NCBI RefSeq assembly: GCF_003143935.1
Contig: NZ_QFRX01000001.1
Location: 8,205,870 to 8,269,869 of the forward strand
Length of the DNA stretch: 64,000 nucleotides
DNA from: Streptomyces sp. Act143
Lineage (GTDB): Bacteria > Actinomycetota > Actinomycetes > Streptomycetales > Streptomycetaceae
Reading direction: 5' to 3'
Shown here: in pieces, positions 20,861 to 28,062 of the stretch
Layout: every line of letters starts with the position of its first letter
Position numbering within the stretch: the stretch's first letter is position 1
Made by a program: the position numbers and the translations under genes
Notes under the pieces: model-generated
Seen by the model: the letters and a program-made list of their open reading frames with translations, nothing else
What the model was told of the DNA's origin: nothing
Databases searched by the model: none

Positions 20861-21541
20861 TCACCCGACCGCGGTGACCAGGACCGCCACCGTCGGGTGA
20901 CCGGGCAGCACCCTCCCCACCTGCTCGCGGACCGCCCGGGCCACCTCCAGTGCCCGGTGGTCCGCGTCGACCGCCACCTCCACCTGGACGTGGCGCCGCG
21001 GCAGGGCCGCCTCGCTCCGCACCGCCTGCCCCAGCACAGCGGTCAGCCCCGCGACGCCGGGCACCGCGAGGGCGGCGGCCGCCGCGGGATCGTCGGTCGC
21101 CGCGACCGACGGCGGCTCGGGCTGTCGTACCGCAGCGGCCTCCGGCTCCTCGTCCAGCAGAGCCGTCACCGTCAGATCGACCTCCGCCACCGCCAGACCC
21201 AGCAGCTCCGTGGCCGCGGTCGCCAGGCCCGCCCGCAGGAGCGCCACCGCCGTCGGCAGCGGCTCGTCCGCGGTCGCCGCGAACTCCGCCGAGACCCGCA
21301 GCGGCCCCGGCGGCAGGGCGCTCGGCGGGGGCGGTACGACGGGCTCGTGCACCGACTCCGGATCGGCGAGCGCGATCCGCAGCGCCTCCAGGCGCACGCC
21401 GCGCAACTCCCGTACCGCGCGCCGCAGCACCGCCTCGGCCGCCTCCTCCGCGATCCACGCGCCGTCGCGCGCACTCCCCAGCGGCAGCAGCCTGCCGAGG
21501 CCCAGCCGATGCCGTACGGACTGTGTCAACCGGTCGGTCAT
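20861..21541 (-). CDS. Conserved hypothetical protein divergent from the Asp23 cluster
   Basis: A 226-aa protein from ATG 21541. The N-terminus (MTDRLTQSVRHRLGLGRLLP) is followed by two Ala/Val/Leu-rich beta-alpha regions, EAVLRRAVRELRGVRLEALR and HVQVEVAVDADHRALEVARA, that resemble diverged Asp23/Gls24 halves. A Pro-rich linker lies between them. In relatives such genes are, as I recall, sometimes labelled nucleopolyhedrovirus P10 family, a name with no functional value. It is divergent from the Asp23/AmaP operon (87 bases apart), suggesting a shared envelope-stress role; this is inference. No signal peptide or membrane segment. Confidence 0.75.
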   Translation of the reverse strand: MTDRLTQSVRHRLGLGRLLPLGSARDGAWIAEEAAEAVLRRAVRELRGVRLEALRIALADPESVHEPVVPPPPSALPPGPLRVSAEFAATADEPLPTAVALLRAGLATAATELLGLAVAEVDLTVTALLDEEPEAAAVRQPEPPSVAATDDPAAAAALAVPGVAGLTAVLGQAVRSEAALPRRHVQVEVAVDADHRALEVARAVREQVGRVLPGHPTVAVLVTAVG

Positions 21542-21628
21542 TGCTCCAGCCTGCCGCATCCCCGGCGCGCGCGGACGCAACCCCACTTACGGTGGTTCAA
21601 GGACGACGACCGAAAGGGACGTACGGCG

Positions 21629-22096
21629 ATGACAGAGCAGCAGACGCAGACTCCTGAGGCGGAGACCGCCGCGCAGCCGCGCAAGTCCGTCAAACGCGGC
21701 GGCGGGGACCCGGCGACCCGGGGACGGACCACCATTGCCGACGGGGTCGTGGAGAAGATCGCCGGGCTCGCGGCCCGGGACGTCCTCGGCGTGCACGCCA
21801 TGGGCAGCGGGCTCTCCCGCACCTTCGGCGCCGTCCGCGACCGCGTTCCGGGCGGGTCGAAGTCCGTGACCCGGGGCGTCAAGGCCGAGGTCGGTGAGGT
21901 GCAGACCGCGCTCGACCTGGAGATCGTCGTCGACTACGGCGTCTCGATCTCCGACGTGGCACGGGCCGTGCGGGAGAACGTGATCGCCGCGGTGGAGCGG
22001 ATGACCGGCCTCGAGGTCGTCGAGGTCAACATCGCGGTGAGCGACGTGAAACTGCCCGAGGAGGAGGACGACGAGCCGGAGCCCCGGATCCAGTGA
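21629..22096 (+). CDS. Asp23/Gls24 family envelope stress response protein
   Basis: A 155-aa protein from ATG 21629, with AAAGGGA upstream. A polar N-terminal tail of about 35 residues precedes the Asp23 domain: TTIADGVVEKIAGLAARDVL, then LDLEIVVDYGVSISDVARAV and GLEVVEVNIAVSDVKL, closing with an acidic tail (EEEDDEPEPRIQ). Family knowledge: in Firmicutes Asp23 coats the membrane through the anchor AmaP and responds to alkaline or cell-wall stress. An AmaP-type gene ends this operon, which supports the same arrangement here. First gene of a five-gene plus-strand unit. Confidence 0.9.
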   Translation: MTEQQTQTPEAETAAQPRKSVKRGGGDPATRGRTTIADGVVEKIAGLAARDVLGVHAMGSGLSRTFGAVRDRVPGGSKSVTRGVKAEVGEVQTALDLEIVVDYGVSISDVARAVRENVIAAVERMTGLEVVEVNIAVSDVKLPEEEDDEPEPRIQ

Positions 22097-22148
22097 GGGG
22101 TCTCCCGATGGCTGGTCAAGGGTTCCCGGTGGCTGAGGGGAGTGCGGC

Positions 22149-22349
22149 ATGAGCATGGCTGTGGTCGGCATGATCGCCGGTATGGCGCTGGGGTTCGCCG
22201 GGTACTTCGGCGGGTTCGGGGCCTTCCTGCTGGTGGCGGCCCTGGGGGCGATCGGGTTCGTCGTCGGCCGCTTCATGGAGGGGGACCTGGAGATCGGCGA
22301 CTTCCTCCGCACCCGCGACGACCGGCGCGACCGCCGCGACCGGCGGTGA
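22149..22349 (+). CDS. Small DUF2273-like membrane protein of the Asp23 cluster
   Basis: A 66-aa protein: two hydrophobic stretches (about 3-25 and 26-42, Gly/Ala-rich), then a short acidic and strongly Arg/Asp-rich tail (RTRDDRRDRRDRR). ATG 22149 follows GAGGGGAG. Small proteins of this size and topology accompany asp23 and amaP genes in many Gram-positives; I infer membership from context and topology rather than a decisive motif. It may help anchor the Asp23 layer. Five bases separate it from the next gene. Confidence 0.82.
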   Translation: MSMAVVGMIAGMALGFAGYFGGFGAFLLVAALGAIGFVVGRFMEGDLEIGDFLRTRDDRRDRRDRR

Positions 22350-22354
22350 CGTAG

Positions 22355-22729
22355 GTGACCGCCGAGGCCGGTGAGCTGCGCAGACCCCTGACCGTCGTAC
22401 CGCCCGGCGAACGCGGCGCAACCCGGATCGCCGACCGGGTCGTGGCGAAGATCGCCGCCCGGGCGGCGCGCGAGGTGATCGGGGAGGTCCCGGACGAGGC
22501 CGCGCGTCCGCACGCCACCGTGGTGGTGCACCACGACACGGCCCGCGTCCGCGTCCACGTCGAACTCGGCTACCCCACCGACATCGGCGCCCGCTGCGCG
22601 CGCGTGCGTCGGCATGTGGCCGAGCGGGTACGCGCGTTGGTGGGAATGGAGGTGTCGGAGGTCGCGGTCCAGGTCGAGCGGCTGCATCTGACCCCGGCGC
22701 ACGGCGCGGCACAGGGGAGGACGCGATGA
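22355..22729 (+). CDS. Second Asp23/Gls24-like protein
   Basis: A 124-aa protein from GTG 22355. It has the same layout as the first Asp23 gene: ATRIADRVVAKIAARAAREV, a beta pair TVVVHHDTARVRVHVELGYP, an Arg-rich helix (RRHVAERVRALVGM) and EVSEVAVQVERLHL. It lacks the acidic tail. The two proteins are paralogues within one operon and could form mixed assemblies on the membrane; this is inference. Its stop overlaps the next start by four bases. Confidence 0.85.
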   Translation: MTAEAGELRRPLTVVPPGERGATRIADRVVAKIAARAAREVIGEVPDEAARPHATVVVHHDTARVRVHVELGYPTDIGARCARVRRHVAERVRALVGMEVSEVAVQVERLHLTPAHGAAQGRTR

Positions 22730-23418
22730 GCGAGCCCCAGGGCTCCGAGGGCACGACCCAGCGACTGCCGGTCCTGGAGAAGGCGACCGAGCCGGAGCAG
22801 GCACCACCGGTCCTCGAAGGTGAAAGCACACCGGGCCTCGAAGGTGAGGGCACACCGGTCCTTCAGGGCGAGGGCGGCAACGGCCGCTTCTGGTCGCACC
22901 GGCGCGTCCCCGCCCTCGTCGTCGCGCTGCTGCTCCTCGCCGTCGCCGGGTTCTTCCTCTACGACATCGCGGCCGTGCGCGCCGATCAGCCGGCCATGCG
23001 CTGGCGCCGCGAACTGGCCGCGCAGCTCGCCGAACGCCCCCTGGACGACACCTGGGTCCTCGTCGGCGCCGGCGTCGCCGCGGCCCTCGGCCTCTGGTTG
23101 ATCGTCCTCGCCGCCACCCCGGGCCTGCGCGGTGTCCTGCCCATGCGGCGCACCCACGCCGATGTACGGGCCGGACTGCACCGTGAGGCCGCCGCGCTGG
23201 TTCTGCGCGACCGGGCCGTCGAGGTCGCCGGGGTGCAGTCGGTCCGGGTCCGGCTGAGCCGCACCAAGGCCGACGTCGGCGCGATCTCGCACTTCCGTGA
23301 ACTGGACGACGTACACGCCGACCTGGAGGCCACGCTCACCGACGCGATCCGGGGACTGGGCCTGGCCCGGCCGCCCGCGTTGTCGCTGCATGTGCGGCGG
23401 CCGGGGAAGAAGGGGTGA
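22726..23418 (+). CDS. DUF6286-type membrane protein of the Asp23/AmaP cluster
   Basis: A 230-aa protein starting inside the overlap ATGA. The N-terminal 60 residues are polar and Glu/Pro-rich with a short repeat (LEGESTPG, LEGEGTPV, LQGEGG). Two transmembrane segments follow: VPALVVALLLLAVAGFFLYD and WVLVGAGVAAALGLWLIVLA. The C-terminal domain is soluble and Asp23-like, with VAGVQSVRVRLSRTKADVGA. The assignment to DUF6286 is from memory. Likely an anchor for Asp23-family proteins, as its partner AmaP is. It overlaps the next gene by four bases (GTGA). Confidence 0.82.
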   Translation: MSEPQGSEGTTQRLPVLEKATEPEQAPPVLEGESTPGLEGEGTPVLQGEGGNGRFWSHRRVPALVVALLLLAVAGFFLYDIAAVRADQPAMRWRRELAAQLAERPLDDTWVLVGAGVAAALGLWLIVLAATPGLRGVLPMRRTHADVRAGLHREAAALVLRDRAVEVAGVQSVRVRLSRTKADVGAISHFRELDDVHADLEATLTDAIRGLGLARPPALSLHVRRPGKKG

Positions 23419-24002
23419 GGGCTGTGCTCAGGGTCGTCAACCGGGTGCTGCTGGGGCTGATCGGGCTGGTGCTGGTCGTCGTGGGCGGTTCGGTGCTGGC
23501 CGTGGGGCTGGGCGCGGACCCGCCCTCCTGGTGGATCCACGACAGCCGTCACGACGTACTGCTCGACACCGCCGAACGCACCCGCTGGCGGGACGCGGGC
23601 TGGTGGTGGCCGACGGTCCTCGGCGCGCTCGCGCTTCTCGTCCTGCTCGCCCTGTGGTGGCTGACCGCGAACCTGCGCCGCCACCGCCTGACGGAGGTCC
23701 TGGTGGACACCGGCGACGGCGAGGGCGCGTTGCTGCGCGGCCGGGCCCTGGAGGGCGTACTGGCCGACGAGGCCTCGCAGTTGGACGGTGTCGCCCACGC
23801 CCAGGTGCGTCTGACCGGCCGGCGCGACGCCCCCGAGACCCGGGTGCGGCTCCAGCTGGAACCGCACGTGGACCCCGGGACGGCGCTGAGCCACCTGACG
23901 ACGGAGGCGCTGACCCACGCGCGCGACTCGGCGGCGTTGGCGGCGCTTCCGGCGGAGGTGCGGATGACGGCGGTCAAGCACCGGGCGGAGCGGGTGAGTT
24001 GA
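23415..24002 (+). CDS. amaP: Alkaline shock response membrane anchor protein AmaP
   Basis: A 195-aa protein from GTG 23415. Two transmembrane segments (about 7-31, LLGLIGLVLVVVGGSVLAVG, and 63-80, WPTVLGALALLVLLALWWLT) flank an extracytoplasmic loop rich in Trp and charged residues. The C-terminal cytoplasmic part carries the AmaP-like VAHAQVRLTGRRDAPETRVR. Family knowledge: AmaP tethers Asp23 to the membrane. Last gene of the operon; the stop is followed directly by a minisatellite. Confidence 0.82.
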   Translation: MRAVLRVVNRVLLGLIGLVLVVVGGSVLAVGLGADPPSWWIHDSRHDVLLDTAERTRWRDAGWWWPTVLGALALLVLLALWWLTANLRRHRLTEVLVDTGDGEGALLRGRALEGVLADEASQLDGVAHAQVRLTGRRDAPETRVRLQLEPHVDPGTALSHLTTEALTHARDSAALAALPAEVRMTAVKHRAERVS

Positions 24003-24130
24003 GCCTCTGAGGCCGAACCCATGAGGCCAGAGCCATTGCGGTCAGAGCCTTTGAGGTCGAGCCCTTGAGGCCAGAGCCATTGCGGTCAGAGCCTTTGAGG
24101 TCGAGCCTTTCAGGTCAGAGCCCTTGCGGG
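24003..24130. repeat. Intergenic minisatellite, 44-bp units built from 14-15-bp subunits
   Basis: Two adjacent 44-base copies (24023-24066 and 24067-24110) are nearly identical, with one difference. Each is made of three related subunits of the form AGAGCC-NTTGNGGTC, and partial subunits extend to both sides. The array fills the space between the convergent amaP and SDR genes exactly. It encodes no ORF and does not fold as a simple terminator hairpin. Confidence 0.85.
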
Positions 24131-24131
24131 C

Positions 24132-24887
24132 TCAGAACCCGTGCCGCATGCCGCCGTCCACCGGCAGCATGATCCCGGTCAGGTAGGACGCGGCCGGCGA
24201 CAGCAGGAACGCCGCCGTACGGCCGAACTCCTCCGGCGTCCCGTACCGCCGCAGCGGAATCCGCGCCTCGTTCGCGGCCCGGGTCGCCTCCGGGTCGGCG
24301 GACATCCCGTCCAGCTCACGCACGCGGTCCGTGTCGATACGGGACGGCAGCAGGCCCACGACCCGGATGCCGCGCGGCCCCAGCTCGTCCGCGAGGGACT
24401 TCGCGAAGCCGGCCAGCCCCGGCCGCAGCCCGTTGGAGATCGTCAGCCCCGGGATCGGCTCGTGCACCGAGCCCGACAGCACGAACCCGATGACACCCCC
24501 GGCCTCCAGCTCCGCGGCGGCGGCGCGCGCGAGCCGTACCGCGCCCAGGAACACCGACTCGAACGCGGTGTTCCACTGCTCGTCCGTGTTGTCCGCGACG
24601 AACCCCGGCGCGGGGCCGCCGACGCTGACGAGGATGCCGTCGAAGCCGCCGAAGTGCTCCCGCGCGGCGGCGATCAGCCGTGCCGGGGCCTCCGGATCGC
24701 CGTTGTCGACGGCCACCCCGACGGCGTTCGGACCCAGCTCGGCCGCCGCGTCGGCGACCCGCTTCTCGTCCCGCCCGGTCACGACCACCTTCGCCCCGTC
24801 GGCGACCAGCTCACGCGCGGACGCGTTGCCGAGGCCGCGGGTGGCTCCGGTGACGACGTACACCCGGTCCTTCAGTCCAAGATCCAT
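24132..24887 (-). CDS. SDR-fold protein with degenerate catalytic site
   Basis: A 251-aa Rossmann-fold protein from ATG 24887. The cofactor motif is intact: VVTGATRGLGNASA (about 11-24), and VSVGGPAPG replaces the usual NNAG strand. Aligned by eye to the fabG product in this window (YAASKAALVGFARSLA), the segment here is SNGLRPGLAGFAKSLA, so the catalytic Tyr is Ser and the Lys is Arg. The C-terminus GGMRHGF is SDR-like. It may bind NAD(P) without standard oxidoreductase chemistry, or use other residues. It starts five bases after the GH15 stop and is probably co-transcribed with it. Confidence 0.85.
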   Translation of the reverse strand: MDLGLKDRVYVVTGATRGLGNASARELVADGAKVVVTGRDEKRVADAAAELGPNAVGVAVDNGDPEAPARLIAAAREHFGGFDGILVSVGGPAPGFVADNTDEQWNTAFESVFLGAVRLARAAAAELEAGGVIGFVLSGSVHEPIPGLTISNGLRPGLAGFAKSLADELGPRGIRVVGLLPSRIDTDRVRELDGMSADPEATRAANEARIPLRRYGTPEEFGRTAAFLLSPAASYLTGIMLPVDGGMRHGF

Positions 24888-24892
24888 GGCCC

Positions 24893-26680
24893 CTATCCTG
24901 CCTCGTCGTCCCCGAACAGGGCGAGGGCGGTGTTCACCAGTCCGATGTGACTGAACGCCTGCGGGAAGTTGCCGAGGTGGCACTCGTGCACCGGGTCGTA
25001 CTCCTCCGACAGCAGCCCCACGTCGTTCGTCAGCCCCACGAGGCGCTCGAACAGCTCCCGCGCCTCCTTCGTCCGGCCGGTCATGTGCAGGGCGTCCGCC
25101 AGCCAGAACGAGCACACCAGGAACGTGCCCTCGTCGCCCGGCAGTCCGTCGACCGTCGTGCCGTCGGTGCTGTACCGGCGCAGGAAGCCGCCGTGGCCCA
25201 GTTCCTCGCGGATCGCGTCGACGGTGCCGATCACGCGCGGATCGTCGGGCGGCAGGAAACCGACGCGGGGGATGAGGAGCAGGGAGGCGTCGAGCTCCTT
25301 CGAACCGTAGGACTGGGTGAAGGTGTTGCGCTCGGCGTCGAAGCCCTTCTCGCACACCTCGCGGTGCACCTCGTCGCGCATCGCCCGCCAGCCGTCGACG
25401 TCGCCGTCGAGTTCGGGGTTGTCCTCCACGGCCCGCACCGCACGGTCGGCGGCCACCCACGTCATCACCTTGGAGTGCACGAACTGACGGCGTCCGCCGC
25501 GCACCTCCCACAGCCCTTCGTCGGGCTGCCGCCACGCCTCGCGCAGGAACTCCATCAGGGCGCACTGGAGGGACCAGATGTGCGGCTTGGTGGACAGCCC
25601 CGCATGCCGCGCCAGTGAGAGGGAGTCCATGACCTCGCCGTACACGTCCAGCTGGAGCTGGTTCACGGCCTCGTTGCCGATCCGCACCGGCTGTGAGCCG
25701 CGGTAGCCGGCGAGCCACGGCAGCTCGAACTCGGGCAGTCGTCGCTCGCCCGCGAGGCCGTACATGATCTGAAGGTCCGCCGGGTCGCCCGCGACCGCCC
25801 GCAGCAGCCAGTCGCGCCAGGCCTCCGCCTCCTGGTGGAAGCCGGCCGACAGCAGCGCGCCGAGGGTGAGGGTGGAGTCGCGCAGCCAGCAGTACCGGTA
25901 GTCCCAGTTGCGTACGCCGCCCAGCTCCTCCGGCAGCGAGGTGGTGGCCGCGGCGACGATGCCGCCGGTCGGGACGTAGGTGAGGGCCTTGAGCGTGATC
26001 AGGGAGCGCAGGACGGCCTCCTTGTACGGGCCGTCGTAGCGGCAGCCGGCCGACCACGCCTGCCAGTCCTCGACGCTCGTGCGCAGGGCGTCGAGGGGGT
26101 CGGTCTGCGGCGGGCGCGGCTCGTGCGAGGGGTGCCAGGTCAGCACGAACGCGACCGTCTCGCCCTTCTTGACGGTGAACTCCGAGTACGTGCAGAAGTC
26201 CTCGCCCCAGGTCCGCACCTCGGGTTCGCTGCGCAGCCACACCGAGTCCGGTCCGGCGACGGCGACCCGGTGCCCGTCGGTCCTGCGCACCCACGGCATG
26301 ATCGAGCCGTAGTCGAAGCGCAGCCGGAGCGTGCTGCGCACGGTGACCTCGCCGCTCAGTCCTTCGACGACGCGTACGAGGTCGGGGGCGCGGTCGCGCT
26401 GGGGCATCAGGTCGGTGACCCGTACCGCACCGGTGCCGGTCTCCCAGTCCGTGTCCAGGACGAGGGTGCCGGGACGGTAGGCGCGGCGGGTGCAGTTGCC
26501 GGTGGCGTCCCGCGGTGCGATGCGCCAGTGGCCGTTGCTCTCGTCGCCGAGCAGTCTGGCGAAGCAGGCGGACGAGTCGAAGCGGGGCAGGCACAGCCAG
26601 TCGACGCTGCCGTCCTTGCCGACCAGGGCCGCGGTCTGTTCGTCGCCGATGAGGGCGTAATCCTCGATACGGGGGTGCAC
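24893..26680 (-). CDS. Glycoside hydrolase family 15 protein (glucoamylase/trehalase-like)
   Basis: About 595 aa from GTG 26680; a TTG at 26713 would add 11 residues. Near the N-terminus IEDYALIGDEQTAALVGKDG and VDWLCLPRFDSSACFARLLG are the standard opening of actinobacterial GH15 proteins. The catalytic (alpha/alpha)6 barrel shows RNWDYRYCWLRDSTLTLGAL, GYRGSQPVRIGNEAVNQLQLD and, near the end, YDPVHECHLGNFPQAFSHIG, where the catalytic acid and base lie. There is no signal peptide, so it acts in the cytoplasm. Actinobacterial members include trehalases, and alpha-1,4-glucan hydrolysis is the alternative; the substrate is not decided. Followed closely by the SDR-like gene. Confidence 0.9.
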   Translation of the reverse strand: MHPRIEDYALIGDEQTAALVGKDGSVDWLCLPRFDSSACFARLLGDESNGHWRIAPRDATGNCTRRAYRPGTLVLDTDWETGTGAVRVTDLMPQRDRAPDLVRVVEGLSGEVTVRSTLRLRFDYGSIMPWVRRTDGHRVAVAGPDSVWLRSEPEVRTWGEDFCTYSEFTVKKGETVAFVLTWHPSHEPRPPQTDPLDALRTSVEDWQAWSAGCRYDGPYKEAVLRSLITLKALTYVPTGGIVAAATTSLPEELGGVRNWDYRYCWLRDSTLTLGALLSAGFHQEAEAWRDWLLRAVAGDPADLQIMYGLAGERRLPEFELPWLAGYRGSQPVRIGNEAVNQLQLDVYGEVMDSLSLARHAGLSTKPHIWSLQCALMEFLREAWRQPDEGLWEVRGGRRQFVHSKVMTWVAADRAVRAVEDNPELDGDVDGWRAMRDEVHREVCEKGFDAERNTFTQSYGSKELDASLLLIPRVGFLPPDDPRVIGTVDAIREELGHGGFLRRYSTDGTTVDGLPGDEGTFLVCSFWLADALHMTGRTKEARELFERLVGLTNDVGLLSEEYDPVHECHLGNFPQAFSHIGLVNTALALFGDDEAG

Positions 26681-26752
26681 GGGATGCGGGTTCCCGGAGG
26701 GGCGGCAGGGCAATCCGGGGTGGAGCCGGGCGGGTGACGCGCGCCGGCGGGT

Positions 26753-27556
26753 TCAGACCGCGGCCCGTTCCGTCTCCGACTCGGCGCCCGACTCCTGCTC
26801 GGCCTTCTCCCGGCGGTCCCGCGTCTCACGCCGCACCAGGACGACCCAGCCGACCGGCACGGCCGCGGCGAACAGCCACCACTGGAAGGCGTACGCGTAG
26901 TTCAGCGCGGCGTTCTCCATGCCGGGCTTGCTGCCCAGCAGCTCCGGGCGGTCACCCTTGGACTCGGGGGCGGTCTGGACGATGTAGCCGCCGAGGACCT
27001 GGGCGCCGAGCCGCTTCGCCTCCCGCGCGCTGTTGATCAGCATGATCTGGCGGTCGGGCAGGCCCTTGAGGTCCTTGATGCCGCTCGCCTCGGTCGTCTC
27101 GTCGGGCATCAGCCGCCCGGTGACGGTGAGCTCGCCCCGCGGGGGAGCGGGGACCTCGGGGAAGGCGGTCTGGCTCGGACCGTCGGCGGGAATCCAGCCC
27201 CGGTTGACCAGCAGTACCTTGCCGTCGCCGAGGACGAAGGGGGTCAGGACGTGGTAGCCGACCTCGTCGTCGGAGTTGGTGCGGCGGCGGACGACGACCT
27301 CGTGCTCGGTGTCGAAGTGACCCTTCGCGGTCACCGAGTGGTACCGCTCCTTGCTGGTGACGGTGTGCGCCGGGGAGGTCAGCGTCTCCACGGGCACCGG
27401 CTTCGCGTCCAGCGCGTCGGAGACCAGCTGGTTGCGGGCGGTGCGCTCGTCGTAGCGGTGCATCTGCCAGATGCCCAGCCTGATCATCGTGGGGATGAGG
27501 AGGAGGGCGACCAGCGTGAGGATCACCCACTGCCGGGACAACAGGAAGCGGTACAC
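26753..27556 (-). CDS. SURF1 family cytochrome oxidase assembly protein
   Basis: A 267-aa protein from GTG 27556 (MYRFLLSRQWVILTLVALLL). Two transmembrane segments lie at the termini (about 8-28 and 215-235, FQWWLFAAAVPVGWVVLVRR), with an extracytoplasmic domain between them. SURF1 blocks are visible: LGIWQMHRYDERTARNQLV, VLLVNRGWIPAD and GYIVQTAPES. Family role: assembly and haem insertion of aa3-type cytochrome c oxidase. A charged C-terminal tail (ETRDRREKAEQESGAESETE) is species-specific. Close behind the zinc-knuckle gene but with a 68-base gap. Confidence 0.9.
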   Translation of the reverse strand: MYRFLLSRQWVILTLVALLLIPTMIRLGIWQMHRYDERTARNQLVSDALDAKPVPVETLTSPAHTVTSKERYHSVTAKGHFDTEHEVVVRRRTNSDDEVGYHVLTPFVLGDGKVLLVNRGWIPADGPSQTAFPEVPAPPRGELTVTGRLMPDETTEASGIKDLKGLPDRQIMLINSAREAKRLGAQVLGGYIVQTAPESKGDRPELLGSKPGMENAALNYAYAFQWWLFAAAVPVGWVVLVRRETRDRREKAEQESGAESETERAAV

Positions 27557-27624
27557 CCCACGACCGTACAACTCGGGCCGCGGGGTGTTCGCACAGGGGT
27601 CTGCCGGATTCGGACGACCGGTGC

Positions 27625-27858
27625 TCAGACGCGGTCGACGATGCCCACCTTCCCCTCCGCACGGGCGCAGTGCGCACCGCAGAACCAGTGGCCCTCGACC
27701 TCGACGCCCTGGCCGATGATCTGGACGCGGCAGTGCTCGCAGATCGGGGCCATGCGGTGGATCGCGCAGGAGAAGCAGTCGAAGACGTGGACCGCTCCCT
27801 GGGCGTGCACCTCGAAGGTCATGCCGTAGTTGTTTCCGCATACTTCGCAAGTCGCCAT
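27625..27858 (-). CDS. Small zinc-knuckle protein
   Basis: A 77-aa protein from ATG 27858. It is built of CxxC-type knuckles: CEVCG (4-8), DCFSC, ICEHC and WFCGAHC, with extra histidines (HRM, HWF). It could bind two zinc ions. Similar small actinobacterial proteins have no known function; nucleic-acid binding or metal storage are both possible. No membrane segment. It sits between SURF1 and the exonuclease gene cluster on the same strand. Confidence 0.85.
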   Translation of the reverse strand: MATCEVCGNNYGMTFEVHAQGAVHVFDCFSCAIHRMAPICEHCRVQIIGQGVEVEGHWFCGAHCARAEGKVGIVDRV

Positions 27859-27921
27859 GCGCCACAGGGTGAGCCGTCGGCCGGGCGCGGGCGAGCGGGC
27901 GCCGGGCGAGTCGCGGCGCAA

Positions 27922-28062
27922 TCACCCGTCCGTACGGTCGCCCCGACGCCGGTCACGCGCGGTCGTACGGTGGGCGGCGCAGGCGTCCCGCCGGAGAGCC
28001 TCGCCCAGGTCGGCGGGGACGGTCAGCCTTCCGGAGGCGGTCTCGTGCGGCCGTACCGTCAT
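27922..28062 (-). CDS. Possible 46-aa protein coupled to the exonuclease gene
   Basis: ATG 28062 lies inside the stop of the exonuclease gene (ATGA), with GGAGGG just before it. It encodes MTVRPHETASGRLTVPADLG and a strongly basic tail (RTTARDRRRGDRTDG). The piece RLTVPADLGEAL resembles the C-terminal motif of YdeI/OmdA-type proteins, so this may be a relic rather than a functional gene. Coupling and the ribosome site support translation. Confidence 0.4.
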   Translation of the reverse strand: MTVRPHETASGRLTVPADLGEALRRDACAAHRTTARDRRRGDRTDG

